64,000 nt of DNA from JAGVPT01 sp963827085. Its GTDB lineage: Bacteria > Bacteroidota > Ignavibacteria > UBA10030 > UBA8401. This document shows positions 1-9,885 of this stretch, in pieces. The stretch lies in assembly GCA_963827085.1 (NCBI GenBank), contig CAWGZY010000001.1:434001-498000 (forward strand), given 5' to 3'. The notes beneath the pieces are model-generated. The model saw nothing but the letters and a program-made list of their open reading frames with translations, did no database searches and had not been told where the DNA came from. A program made the translations under genes and the position numbers. Each line of letters opens with the position of its first letter. Positions within the stretch are counted from its first letter, which is position 1.

Positions 1-2128
1 TTGTTCCTGCGTCGATCCACTCCTTGTCGTATCCTTCGAGTTTATACTTGAAATGAACGCGTTCGGGGACGAGAAAGCTCAGTGCCGTATAATGGAATTC
101 CAACTTGTCGGCACCTGGGGACAAACTCCCAAATTGGTCTATCGGAATTGTTTGTTGGTCGGCGACAACCTGCTCAATGAGTACAGGAGGCTTCAGCGGA
201 TTTTGTTTGAAGCTTTTGGGATTAATCAAGACGGCCCCTTTACTCGTTGCAAACCAGAGTCGTCCGTCATGCGTCTTCCAACCGCCGGGTTGCCAGTTAC
301 CGAAGCACTGATCTGTCTTCATTCCATCGACGGTGGTATATAACTTTGAGTTTATTTTGTCTATTCGTCCCTCGGCGAAATCGTTGAGTTCTTGTAGTTG
401 AACAAGCTCGATACCGTTCGGGCCGCTTAACCACAATCCCCCTTGATCGTCCCCCAAGATGCAATAGACCTCATCATCTATCAGCCCCGTCTTTGTACTA
501 TACGCTGTGAATTTTCCGTCTCTGTAGCGTGTTAGACCTCCTTGAGGACAACCGATCCATATATTCCCATTATGGTCGCCGTAGATCGAGCTGACCCAAT
601 TACCGGCCAGACCATTCGCCACAGTATAGCTTGTGCTTTTCCCGTTCTCTATTTTTACTAATGAATCTGACATCCCGACCCACAACACACCTTTTCGTTC
701 CGGATAAAAACAAAGGACATAATCCGTTGATGGATATTGTTTTCCATCAGCCATCAAGTACGGTTTCATTCGTCCGTCGACGAATCTGCGGATGCCGATA
801 TGGTCTTCAAAGATGATTAAGCTCTTGTCGTCTTCTGTAATTGCAGAAATCCAACGAGCGGGGAGACCCGCCGTCGTGTCGTACTGGGTAACTCTGTCAT
901 TTTTTATCCTATTCAGCATGCCGTTTTGACCAACCCACAGGTTGTCATCTCGATCGGCGAATGCCGGTCCCACCCAAAGGTGGAATTTTGAGATTTTGCC
1001 GTTTTTTATTTCAGTAATGTTTACCGCTTCGGAGCTAAGGAAATCCATGGCACCGTCGGTTGTTTCAATGACATTTGAGATGTAGTCGCTGGCCAGTCCG
1101 TCATAAGTGGTGAACGTTGTGAGGTTAACATCTTTGAATTGATTCAGTCCGTCAGATGTGCAAACCCAAAGGCTTTTTTCATAATCCTCCACCATTGAGA
1201 GGACTTGGTTGTTCGAGAGGCCATTGCTTTTTGTAAACGATGACCATCGACCGCCGCAAAAACGGTTAAGCCCCCCTTCGTTTGTTCCCACCCAAATGTT
1301 TCCGTCCTGATCTCCGTAGACCGTAATAATGTGATTATCTGACAACCCGTTGAGATACGTATAAACGGTAATCTTGCCGTTATTCCAGCGAGCTAAACCA
1401 TCGGCTGTGCCAATCCAAACGTTGCCCAGATGATCCGCATAAACAGATGTCGTGATGTTGTTTGGCAATCCGTCTGCAGTTGTCAGGCTCATGATTTGCG
1501 ATAAATGATTATCGTCAAAGATCCTGACACCCTGATATGTGCCGATCCAAATTCTCCCCTGCACGTCTTGCGCAATATCAGTAACAAAATTCGGGTTGAG
1601 CAGAACAGGAAGGAATTTGCCTCCATCGAACCTGTAGAGTCCAATCGACGTAGCTATCAACAAGTGTCCGTCCCGGCTTTCAAGCAAATGCTTAACTTGT
1701 GTATCGAAAAATCCTTCCTTCAAGCCGTAATGGAATATCTTTCCATTTTTAATGCGCCGCAGGCCGCGGAACTGTGTGCCGATCCAAAGACTGCTGTCTT
1801 TTGTCTCAAGCAATGCAGAAATCGATTCGAAGGATTGATCATTTGCCGGTTTGACGGCGATTTTGGTAAAACTCACGCCGTCGAAACGATAGAGGCCCGC
1901 CGATGTGCCGAACAAAATGTAACCGTCGTGGGTCTGAAGAGCGACATTCACGGCATTTGCAGGCAAACCATTTTGACGCAGCCAGATACTCTGCCCGTAC
2001 TGTGCAATGGATTTTTGGGGATCAAGCGAAAAGAGAGATGACGGTGCACACAGTGTGATCAAGAGGAGAATTGCAGCAGGTAATATTCGTCTGCCGCTAA
2101 TGTTTGATATTCTGCCAATCGGGTTCAT
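1..2128 (-). CDS. Two-component regulator propeller sensor protein (partial, N-terminal part)
   Basis: The frame starts at 2128 and runs off the left edge, leaving about 709 visible residues. A hydrophobic N-terminal segment (about residues 12-28) suggests export. It is followed by many propeller repeats carrying motifs such as LWIGT, NVWIGT and NIWVGT with DGLP/NGLS turns, as in the Reg_prop repeats of Bacteroidota sensors. The last visible stretch (EFHYTALSF, then YKLEGYDKEW) looks like the start of a Y_Y_Y domain. In this family such a periplasmic part normally feeds a histidine kinase or hybrid two-component regulator, but the output domain lies outside the window, so that is inference. 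It is the last gene of the minus-strand glycoside hydrolase cluster and could sense its substrate. Confidence 0.85.
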   Translation of the reverse strand, partial: MNPIGRISNISGRRILPAAILLLITLCAPSSLFSLDPQKSIAQYGQSIWLRQNGLPANAVNVALQTHDGYILFGTSAGLYRFDGVSFTKIAVKPANDQSFESISALLETKDSSLWIGTQFRGLRRIKNGKIFHYGLKEGFFDTQVKHLLESRDGHLLIATSIGLYRFDGGKFLPVLLNPNFVTDIAQDVQGRIWIGTYQGVRIFDDNHLSQIMSLTTADGLPNNITTSVYADHLGNVWIGTADGLARWNNGKITVYTYLNGLSDNHIITVYGDQDGNIWVGTNEGGLNRFCGGRWSSFTKSNGLSNNQVLSMVEDYEKSLWVCTSDGLNQFKDVNLTTFTTYDGLASDYISNVIETTDGAMDFLSSEAVNITEIKNGKISKFHLWVGPAFADRDDNLWVGQNGMLNRIKNDRVTQYDTTAGLPARWISAITEDDKSLIIFEDHIGIRRFVDGRMKPYLMADGKQYPSTDYVLCFYPERKGVLWVGMSDSLVKIENGKSTSYTVANGLAGNWVSSIYGDHNGNIWIGCPQGGLTRYRDGKFTAYSTKTGLIDDEVYCILGDDQGGLWLSGPNGIELVQLQELNDFAEGRIDKINSKLYTTVDGMKTDQCFGNWQPGGWKTHDGRLWFATSKGAVLINPKSFKQNPLKPPVLIEQVVADQQTIPIDQFGSLSPGADKLEFHYTALSFLVPERVHFKYKLEGYDKEWIDAGT

Positions 2129-2474
2129 TTGCGGATACCCCTCTGCCGAAGCGTGTGGGTGAGGGAAATATTTTGTGAACCGAGGGAAAAAAGCGTAGCT
2201 ACAACTTTTTCACTTCCGGCTCAGACATCGGTGAAAGAGCGGACCGTAGAATTGCAGTCCACTTCTTTATCATTATCGGCAAAAACTTCTCAAAACTCAA
2301 GAGAACGCTTCTCGAATTGCGGTTTATTTGACGGAAAAAATCCCGCCGCATAATTCTGCGAATGAAATGACTATCGTTGCTCTTTGAATTACTCCTGTAA
2401 GTCATGTTCACTGACGGTGCAGTTCTATTGCATTGTAAGTGGAAGGTCAATAAAGTGCCTTACCCCGCGTCTGG
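2129..2474. other. Intergenic region upstream of the sensor gene
   Basis: About 350 bases lie between the sensor start and the stop of the TolB-like gene. No convincing gene, RNA or repeat was seen. It probably holds the promoter of the sensor gene, but no box could be assigned with confidence. Confidence 0.4.
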
Positions 2475-3977
2475 TCACGGATTCATTAATCGATAACTCA
2501 CGAAAGCAACCGTTTTGCTATCGGGCGACCATGAGGGGACATTGATTGTCCCTTGTCCTCCGAAGAGTTTAGCAAGAACTTGGATTTCGCCTCCGGTTGT
2601 TGGCATCATACGCAGCATCACATCCTTGTTCGCCGGATGCCCCTTTACATCTTTTTCGAACGAAACAAACACGATCCATTTGCCGTCGGGTGAAGGATGT
2701 GCAAACCAGTTGTTGTAATTGTCCGAAGTGACTTGCTCTTGGCCGCTTCCGTCAGCCTTCATTCGCCAAATTTGCATCATCCCGGTACGCTCCGAATTAA
2801 AATAAATGTACCGGCCATCGGGAGAATAATCGGGGCCGTCGTCCAAGCCTGGCGTATTCGTCAATCGTTTTTCTTCGCCTCCTGCTGCCGGGATCGTATA
2901 AATATCAAACTCGCCATTCCGTTCGCCGCAGAACGCCAATGTCTTTCCGTCCGGCGACCAGCCATGCCAGTAGGATGGACCGACGGAAGTGATTTGACGC
3001 GGAGTTCCTCCGTTGATCGGCAGAACGTAGATGAGCGATTTGCCGTCTTTCGATTGGTCACTGATCGCGAGTTGTGTTCCATCGGGTGATATGCCATGGT
3101 CATTGTTGCAGCGTGTTGCGAATCCTGTTTCAAGTAATTGAGGTTTTCCGCCGGTGGCCGGAAGCGTGTAAAGACGCCCGTCCTGGTTGAAGATGAAATA
3201 TTTTCCGTCGCGCGACCAATTTGGCGCTTCGAAATGATCGCGGCTGGTGTAGACCACATGCCGGTCGGTTGAGGCGATCGTTACAGTTTCGAGAGTGCTT
3301 TCGAGCATCGGTTCACCTGTAGATTTTTGTTTTCCTGATGTGATTTCAACGTTGGAGAAGACTGCTTGTTCCGTCGCGTTGCTGTCGTGGGCGCAGACGC
3401 CCAGCCCGATGTAAAATGGGTCGCTCAATTTGAATTTGAATGAGCCGCCGGCTGACCGAAGCGTGTCTCCTTCGCGGGCAAGGGACATGAACACATAATC
3501 TCCCTCTTTTTCGATACGTACTCTTTGCGGTCCGGAAACGTTGGCTTGAATCTCGCGCGTCGGTGCGCCCGCGGTTTCACGATATTGAAGAGACGTCAAT
3601 CCTTCACCGTGAACGGCCACATCGGCATACGGGGAATTCGGTTCAAGACTTTGCCGGATAAGAAGACATGCTTTGCGATGCGGATTGCCCCCCGTTCCGA
3701 TCCACCGGATGTCGGCAGTCAGTGATACGTCGCCCGACATTTTTTTCCAGACAAACTGAAATGCATCGCTGGTAAACCACATATTCTCGCCGCTTCCGCT
3801 GATACGATAGCTTTTCTTCACAGCGTCGTATTCAACCGAACCGCGGTTCAGCACATGCCCTATGTCGCCATGCCCCTCGAAAAATCCGACTGCGGAATCT
3901 GCGGGAACTGCAGAATCCGCCTGCGAATGAACGGCAAGGCTGAAAAGAATGAGAAATGTCGGGGGAAACAATCGCAT
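2475..3977 (-). CDS. Secreted TolB-like / PD40 beta-propeller protein with N-terminal DUF1349-like domain
   Basis: The start at 3977 is chosen because a strong ribosome site (AAGGAGG) sits just upstream; an in-frame start at 4049 would lack one. The 500-residue product begins with a signal peptide (MRLFPPTFLILFSLAVHSQA). Residues about 40-215 resemble a DUF1349/concanavalin-like fold (GDVSLTADIRW, CLLIRQS). The C-terminal half carries WD40-like PD40 repeats such as YFIFNQDGRLYTLP, GWSPDGKTLAFCG and YSPDGRYIYFNSE. Such proteins are usually periplasmic or extracellular; no catalytic site is evident. It lies downstream of the GH42 gene and may belong to the same operon, although a 79-bp inverted repeat separates them. 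Confidence 0.8.
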   Translation of the reverse strand: MRLFPPTFLILFSLAVHSQADSAVPADSAVGFFEGHGDIGHVLNRGSVEYDAVKKSYRISGSGENMWFTSDAFQFVWKKMSGDVSLTADIRWIGTGGNPHRKACLLIRQSLEPNSPYADVAVHGEGLTSLQYRETAGAPTREIQANVSGPQRVRIEKEGDYVFMSLAREGDTLRSAGGSFKFKLSDPFYIGLGVCAHDSNATEQAVFSNVEITSGKQKSTGEPMLESTLETVTIASTDRHVVYTSRDHFEAPNWSRDGKYFIFNQDGRLYTLPATGGKPQLLETGFATRCNNDHGISPDGTQLAISDQSKDGKSLIYVLPINGGTPRQITSVGPSYWHGWSPDGKTLAFCGERNGEFDIYTIPAAGGEEKRLTNTPGLDDGPDYSPDGRYIYFNSERTGMMQIWRMKADGSGQEQVTSDNYNNWFAHPSPDGKWIVFVSFEKDVKGHPANKDVMLRMMPTTGGEIQVLAKLFGGQGTINVPSWSPDSKTVAFVSYRLMNP

Positions 3978-4237
3978 GGAGCCTCCTTCATGGAATAATG
4001 GTTTATTAAGCGTCTTCTTTGATTCATGTGAAAGCCGGGAAAGGTTCAAATAAGAGGGTCAGCTTTCGCGGCTGCAAGGACATCAAAAAATATCGGCAAT
4101 TGGAGAACGTGCGCATCGGGATGCGCGGCTAAGCTATCTGGGCAAGGCCATTCGAGCGCAAATTCATTTCAGCAAATATAGGTAAGTTTACTTAGAGTAT
4201 CAATTTTTGGTTCTTCTCGACAATGCTGAAGTTGGGC

Positions 4238-4316
4238 AGATGTCGGACACCTTTTTGATTTGCCTTGCCAAAATTTTCACAATAGCAGAATTTCTCGGAT
4301 TAGGTGTCCGACATCT
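4238..4316. repeat. Short element bounded by a perfect 15-bp inverted repeat
   Basis: AGATGTCGGACACCT at 4238-4252 is repeated exactly inverted at 4302-4316, with an AT-rich 49-bp centre. The element ends 4 bases before the stop codon of the GH42 gene. The long loop argues against a simple terminator. A miniature transposable element or a recombination/regulatory site is possible. Confidence 0.7.
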
Positions 4317-4319
4317 CTA

Positions 4320-6530
4320 TTAGAAAGGCTGGATGAGCAGGACCATTACTTGATGCTGATGGACTTCGAGTGGAATTATCAACCTCCCATCTTTTTGTCC
4401 AAATGAAATGTCTTGCTCAGAAAGTGCGTCTTTGATACTTTTTATTTTTCTCCCATTCACATCCATTTCTATCGTGCCGGCAGCTGATCGATTTTCGGAA
4501 TTGATAATGTATAGAATGAAAGCGTTGTCAACAATGTGGACCTTGAGGTTCAGGAATGCATTGTCGTCGGATCGGAAGCTCGCATCGGGAGTAACACCTG
4601 ATTCTTTTGCAAAATCTAAAAGGAGTTCATTGACAGCGTTGCCTGGTTCTCCGTAGTAACTGGCTCCTAAAGGTACTGCGCTCAAGATCGCCATTCCATT
4701 GCCGTAATGATTTTGAATGACAGCGGGTTCGCCGTTATCTGTGAATGTTCCCAACACTTTTGCCTTCCCTGTTAAGCGAAGTTGATCGCGGAAAAATTTT
4801 CCATCGAATTCAAAGGCCGGCTGGTCATCAGCGCCATTCATCCGAACTTTGAAAGATGTTTTTTGTCCGAGCCAATCGGGCCTGACCGCGCCGAAAAGTT
4901 CGTCGAGACCGGCACCCGGACTGGTTTGGTACGCGAAGTCGAGTTCATCGAGCGTTGCCGTTCGGGCATCGGCGACGACCCATCCGCCTTGACGAACGAA
5001 GGCTTTGAGCACCTCGGCGACCTCTCGCCGCATGACAATCTGAAATGGGAGGTAGATGATCTTATATTGCTTCAAAGTTTGTAAGTCAAGGCCGCGGTCC
5101 GTTCGCACCATATCGACAGTGATGTTGTCTTCATAGAACGCCTTAAACAATCCTGCGTTACTTTCAAACATAAATTTATTTGTGGATGGTTCGGTGGTTT
5201 GCTCCAACGTCTTAAGCAGCCCAACCATATCCACCAAGATTGCGACCTGAGCTTTTTTCAAATGCGCTTGATATAGAGTTTCTCCGTACTTCTTGATGAC
5301 CAATCCCATGTTTTTCGCAGCTTCTCCTCGAGACGCCAGATCTCCATCCACTTGCGTCAGGCCTCGGCCGAGCGACTGGCGTCCGCGCATGAAGGGGAGC
5401 CACTTCCAATAAATCATTCCTTTACAATCGTTCGCCAGGGCTGTCCATGCTAAATCTTCGGTAAAACCCCTGTCGAGATAGCCGTTTAACGCCAGTCCGT
5501 TTTGTGCATTGGTATACAATTCGGTAAGGATGTAATTTTTCTTTCCGGAAGCGCTACGAATGGTATTGAAAGTAAGATTATGCAGCCAGAAAGGGCATGG
5601 TTCCAGATTATGTTCTCTTTCCCAGCCGTCGGGATAGTATGATATGCCGTCAATATCGTCGTTGTCGGCGATTGGCACATTGTCAATATTAAACCAGCCG
5701 TAGTTGTTGAAATTTGCCCAAGGCGTTCCGACCGGGTTGGCGTTGACAGGATGGACAGTGTCATATTTCCGCAGAGTCTGAACGAGTTGGTGTAACAACG
5801 CTCCGTTCAATTCATTCCTAAACATGATCCAATCGATCTGCGGCATGGAAGAATTCCAATTGTCAGTCAGGAATGGGGAAACCTGGTCCCAGTCCGAATA
5901 CTCCTTTCCCCATGCGCGCCGCAATGACGACAACGTTCCGTATTTGGCTTGGAGCCATTTCTGAAATCGCTCGATCACATGCTTAGCAGCAGAACTGTAG
6001 TGAGGTTCATTCCAGATATTATAGAAGCTTAATGCCGGACTTTTGCCGTATCTCTCGATAACCGCTTTGAAGTACTCATCCACCAAAGGATATACTCGCG
6101 GGTCAGCGAAGTCAACGTTCTCCCGGTTGTTTTTATTTCCGTTGTTAAGGTTATATTCTTCCCACAAACCCGGAATCTCTCTGAATTTCCAGATCGGAAA
6201 ATAGTGACTGCATTGTTCTTCCTTCAGCATGAGCGGAACAAATTTCATCTGCGCGTCTTCGATTTTCTTCACCAAATAATCGGTTCGTTTCCACAAAAGC
6301 TGTTTCGTGTCGGGATCCCACTGGCTCATTGGAAAAATCATCACGTGCGTGATGTTGGATTCTTTCATCAAGGCAATATCTCTATCGACTTGTTTGAAAA
6401 ATTCTTCGTCCGTGGCAAATTCTTCATGGAAAATGCTGTAGACCGTCCCCACGAAAATAGTCGTAGGCATCTGCGCAAGAGAGATTGTTGCCGCGAAGAA
6501 GTACACTACGCTACGTATTGCCAATTTCAT
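4320..6530 (-). CDS. GH42-family beta-galactosidase-like glycoside hydrolase, secreted
   Basis: The start at 6530 (MKLAIRSVVYFFAATISLAQ) gives a signal peptide and has AAGGTG upstream; the frame also opens further upstream without support. The 736-residue product has a TIM barrel with FYNIWNEPHYSS, where E is the expected acid/base of clan GH-A, and KNYILTELYTNAQ, where E is the likely nucleophile. The middle third resembles the GH42 trimerisation domain (LKQYKIIYLPFQI, GGWVVADAR). GH42 enzymes release terminal beta-galactosyl or related units. Its neighbours are GH3 and a TolB-like protein, fitting a shared glycan-degradation operon. The exact substrate cannot be read from sequence. Confidence 0.85.
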   Translation of the reverse strand: MKLAIRSVVYFFAATISLAQMPTTIFVGTVYSIFHEEFATDEEFFKQVDRDIALMKESNITHVMIFPMSQWDPDTKQLLWKRTDYLVKKIEDAQMKFVPLMLKEEQCSHYFPIWKFREIPGLWEEYNLNNGNKNNRENVDFADPRVYPLVDEYFKAVIERYGKSPALSFYNIWNEPHYSSAAKHVIERFQKWLQAKYGTLSSLRRAWGKEYSDWDQVSPFLTDNWNSSMPQIDWIMFRNELNGALLHQLVQTLRKYDTVHPVNANPVGTPWANFNNYGWFNIDNVPIADNDDIDGISYYPDGWEREHNLEPCPFWLHNLTFNTIRSASGKKNYILTELYTNAQNGLALNGYLDRGFTEDLAWTALANDCKGMIYWKWLPFMRGRQSLGRGLTQVDGDLASRGEAAKNMGLVIKKYGETLYQAHLKKAQVAILVDMVGLLKTLEQTTEPSTNKFMFESNAGLFKAFYEDNITVDMVRTDRGLDLQTLKQYKIIYLPFQIVMRREVAEVLKAFVRQGGWVVADARTATLDELDFAYQTSPGAGLDELFGAVRPDWLGQKTSFKVRMNGADDQPAFEFDGKFFRDQLRLTGKAKVLGTFTDNGEPAVIQNHYGNGMAILSAVPLGASYYGEPGNAVNELLLDFAKESGVTPDASFRSDDNAFLNLKVHIVDNAFILYIINSENRSAAGTIEMDVNGRKIKSIKDALSEQDISFGQKDGRLIIPLEVHQHQVMVLLIQPF

Positions 6531-6581
6531 TCTGTTCACCTTATTGATTCTATCGGCTAGACCATCCAACAAACGTACAAC

Positions 6582-8708
6582 TTACAACAGCTGGATTTCC
6601 TTCTTTAACTTGATATCTCGTGACGATGACCCGACATGTATGACATATGCACCATGCTCAGCGAACCAGCCTTTTGTTCCCGGATTCCAAAAAGAAAAAT
6701 CTTGTTTGGCCAATCGCAGCACGACCGTTGCGCTTTCTCCGGGTTCCACCTCTACTTTCTTAAATCCCTTTAGCTCTTTTATTGGACGGGGGACAGAAGA
6801 TTGTACGTCCTGAACATAGAGTTGAGCGATTTCTGCTCCTTTCGTTTTCCCGGTATTCTTGACGCTAAAACTAATCGAGATGGTATCATTTTCGCTGAAC
6901 TGTTCTTTCGATACCGTAAGGTTGCTGTATTCGAACGAGGTGTATGACAGGCCGTATCCAAACGGATAGAGTGGCTCGATGTTTTTCTTTTCGTACCACC
7001 TATAGCCGATGAATATCCCTTCTGTGTAGTGTATGTCGAATAGCGGATGCTCTTTTTCCTTTCCATTGTCCCAACCGGTGTACAACGACTCGCCCGCCGG
7101 AATATATCCGTATCCCGGTGAATCTTTGAAATCCTTTTCGATGGTGATCGGGAGTTTGCCTGACGGGTTTGTTTTCCCCGCAATGATTTCAGCCAGGGCT
7201 TTGTTTCCGATCTGTCCGCCGTACCATGCATAAATGATAGCTCGTGCTTTATCGTTCCAGTCAGACATTTTGATTCCGCTTCCGGATGTCACAATGACCA
7301 CGGTATTAGGATTATTCTCGACACATTGCCGAACTTTCAGTTCCTGATTTTCCGGAAGAGGAAATGGTCTGTCCCAGCCTTCGCTGTCCTCTGTTCCTAC
7401 ATTACATAAAACGATTTCGGCGGATTTGATTTGCGCAGAGGTAGGATCCTTGACGTAGCTAAGCCTGTCGCCGAATTCTTTTTGGAGTTCGTCGAGCATT
7501 AACCTGTTGTTATATCCCTTGACTTCTGCTGCGCCGCCACCAACAGCCAATTTATCGACATAATCGCCGGTCAGCAAAATCGTGCTGCTCATTTTTGTAA
7601 TGGGAAGAATGTTCCCTTCATTTTTGAGGAGCACGATGCCCTCCCGTGCCGTTTGCAACGCGATGCTTTCATGATTCTCGAAATTGTCGTAATAGGAAGT
7701 GTCTCTTTTCATTTCATCGAACTTCATCGCAAAATATGTTCGTAAGATGCTCTTTGCCATCCTATCGATGTCGCTGACCTTGACTTTACCATCCCGGATA
7801 AGCGAGTCTGCATTCTTAAGAGCAACGGCATGGGGCATTTCCAAATCCTGGCCGGATTTTGCCAGCTTTTCTCCGTCGTACACCGACCACCAATCGGTCA
7901 TTACCAGCCATTGAAAGCCGAGCTGTTTCCTTAAAATCTCATTGATGACAGTCTCGCTTTGCCCGCACCATTCGCCGTTCAAAAGATTGTATGACGTCAT
8001 TACCGCTTTCGCGCCGGCATCGATGCCCGCCTTAAATGGAGGTAAATAAATTTCGTGAAGTGCCCGTTCGTCAACGACCGAATTGCTCTTTCTTCTGTAA
8101 TAATCAGTATTGTTGGCGACAAAATGTTTAAGCGTTGCGATGGTTCCCGTGCTTTGAACTCCCTTGACATATTCTTCAATCATTCGAGATCTGAGAAACG
8201 GGTCTTCTCCAAAGTACTCGAAATTTCTGCCGCATTGCGACTGCCGGTACGCATTCATGCCTGGTCCGAGTAAAATGCCGATTCCGCCGGCCCGGCATTC
8301 CTCACCGATCGCTTCGGCGTATTGATAGGAGAGTTCGGGATTCCATGTCGACGCTAACATAATGGGGGAGGGGAAGGATGTCGATTTTTCAAGTTGATAT
8401 TTTGAGAGATCAATACCGGTAAATTTGTCTCTGATATGGACGCCTTGTGTTGCATCGGACATGTACACTTCTTGTAGATTCAATCTGGGGAGAGGTCTGA
8501 TAAAAAAAGATCGATCGCCGCCAACGAGAGCGATCTTTTCGTCGGTTGTCAGCAATGTTAAAACCGAATCGGCTTTTTTATCCGCCTCTTCAAAGGTCAG
8601 CGGTTGAAACTGATCGTGGTGAATCTTTGCTGATTGAGCGTTGACCCGTGTGTACGAAGTGAGAAAAACAACCGAAGCCGATATCAAAAGAAGTATTTCT
8701 TTGTCCAT
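6582..8708 (-). CDS. GH3-family beta-glucosidase-like glycoside hydrolase, secreted
   Basis: The 708-residue product has an N-terminal signal segment, then the GH3 barrel with GPGMNAYRQSQCGRNFEYFG and KHFVANN, and VMTDWWS carrying the expected nucleophile Asp. The second domain follows (GIVLLKNEGNILPI), and the C-terminus is a fibronectin III-like domain starting near FGYGLSYTSFEYS. Length and domain order are normal for bacterial beta-glucosidases or beta-xylosidases. GGAGATAAA precedes the start codon. It lies 51 bases upstream of the GH42 gene and is probably co-transcribed with it; the pair could trim oligosaccharides from the non-reducing end. Confidence 0.92.
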   Translation of the reverse strand: MDKEILLLISASVVFLTSYTRVNAQSAKIHHDQFQPLTFEEADKKADSVLTLLTTDEKIALVGGDRSFFIRPLPRLNLQEVYMSDATQGVHIRDKFTGIDLSKYQLEKSTSFPSPIMLASTWNPELSYQYAEAIGEECRAGGIGILLGPGMNAYRQSQCGRNFEYFGEDPFLRSRMIEEYVKGVQSTGTIATLKHFVANNTDYYRRKSNSVVDERALHEIYLPPFKAGIDAGAKAVMTSYNLLNGEWCGQSETVINEILRKQLGFQWLVMTDWWSVYDGEKLAKSGQDLEMPHAVALKNADSLIRDGKVKVSDIDRMAKSILRTYFAMKFDEMKRDTSYYDNFENHESIALQTAREGIVLLKNEGNILPITKMSSTILLTGDYVDKLAVGGGAAEVKGYNNRLMLDELQKEFGDRLSYVKDPTSAQIKSAEIVLCNVGTEDSEGWDRPFPLPENQELKVRQCVENNPNTVVIVTSGSGIKMSDWNDKARAIIYAWYGGQIGNKALAEIIAGKTNPSGKLPITIEKDFKDSPGYGYIPAGESLYTGWDNGKEKEHPLFDIHYTEGIFIGYRWYEKKNIEPLYPFGYGLSYTSFEYSNLTVSKEQFSENDTISISFSVKNTGKTKGAEIAQLYVQDVQSSVPRPIKELKGFKKVEVEPGESATVVLRLAKQDFSFWNPGTKGWFAEHGAYVIHVGSSSRDIKLKKEIQLL

Positions 8709-8768
8709 TTTATCTCCGATGGATATGGTTGCATTGAACGAGATTTTTTATAAGGATACCGGCATCCG

Positions 8769-9758
8769 TTAAACGTCGACCCATGAATCTGTATTTGAAC
8801 TTTCTATAATCCTCTCGATCGCTCTCATATTTGCCACTCCATCGGCGATTGGCGTCGGCACTGAGGTATCATTCATTATGGCTTGGGAGAACAGATCTCC
8901 CTGCACGGTATATTGATCGCATGGGTCAAAAGCAATTTCTTGACTGTTTTGCTCAAGGTGTTGAACGATCTTCGATGGACGATCGGGAAAAGGGGTAAAC
9001 GGCCTTTCGATTTCAATTCTTCCATGAGTGCCAAAAATTTTTGCATACTGGTGGTCGGCAAGCTGAGTCGAGCATGTAATAGTGGAGATTCCTTCCTCGA
9101 ATTCCAAAATCGCTGATACAAATCGGTCGACTTTTAATTTGGGGTCGAATTCCATGAAACCGCAAACACGTTTGGGTTCGCCGTTGAAGAGGAATCGTGA
9201 AAGAGATATACAATAACATCCGACATCCAAGAGTCCGCCCCCGCCGATTTCAGGATGGTTACGAATGTCGTTTGGATTATCGTTGAAGTACGAAAACATC
9301 GTCTGAACGTTTTTCAGAGCGCCGATTGTTTTTTGAGCTATCAACTCTCTGGCTTTCAACATCTGAGGATGATGCCGATACATGAAGGCTTCCATGATTT
9401 TTAAGCGTGGAAATTTTTTCGCCTCTGTCTGCAAATATTCTGCTTCCTTCCAACTCATCGCAATCGGCTTTTCGCACAGGACATGTTTTCCGGCCTGCAA
9501 CGATTTGAGAGTCCATTCGACATGGAGGTGATTCGGGAGGGGAATATACACGGCATCGATAGTTTTGTCGGCGAGTAATTCTTCGTATGTGCCGTACGCT
9601 TTTGGAATTTCCAGCGTGGCCGCAGCATGCCGCGCCTTATCAAGGCTTCGCGAGGCAACGGCATCGACCTTCGAATACGTTCCTTTTTGCATTGCCGGAA
9701 TGACCTTTTTCAGGCCGATCTCTGCCGTACTTAAAATTCCCCAGGAAACTTTTGACAT
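8769..9758 (-). CDS. Gfo/Idh/MocA-family NAD(P)-dependent oxidoreductase
   Basis: The start at 9758 (MSKVSWGILSTAEIG) is preferred: it begins at the Rossmann fold and has GGAG nine bases upstream. The 329-residue protein shows the nucleotide-binding start WGILSTAEIG, the conserved IDAVYIPLPNHLH and the family signature GKHVLCEKPIA, then the GG(G)LLDVGCYC region of the C-terminal substrate domain. There is no signal peptide, so it is cytoplasmic. Members oxidise or reduce sugars or sugar derivatives; the substrate is unknown. Its place among glycoside hydrolases suggests processing of an imported sugar. Confidence 0.9.
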   Translation of the reverse strand: MSKVSWGILSTAEIGLKKVIPAMQKGTYSKVDAVASRSLDKARHAAATLEIPKAYGTYEELLADKTIDAVYIPLPNHLHVEWTLKSLQAGKHVLCEKPIAMSWKEAEYLQTEAKKFPRLKIMEAFMYRHHPQMLKARELIAQKTIGALKNVQTMFSYFNDNPNDIRNHPEIGGGGLLDVGCYCISLSRFLFNGEPKRVCGFMEFDPKLKVDRFVSAILEFEEGISTITCSTQLADHQYAKIFGTHGRIEIERPFTPFPDRPSKIVQHLEQNSQEIAFDPCDQYTVQGDLFSQAIMNDTSVPTPIADGVANMRAIERIIESSNTDSWVDV

Positions 9759-9885
9759 TTCTATTTTCTCCATCATGATAAAGACAGCAATCGTATAAGA
9801 CGACACCAACAGAAAAAGATTGTTGTCCTAAATCTTTGGTTGATGATATGGTTCGCGACAACCGCTTCTATCCGGCATCAAAGAC

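Noticed and set aside
1505..2041. Plus-strand open frame of 178 codons
   Set aside because: It is the shadow of the sensor gene, whose minus-strand frame gives clear propeller repeats from 2128 to the edge.
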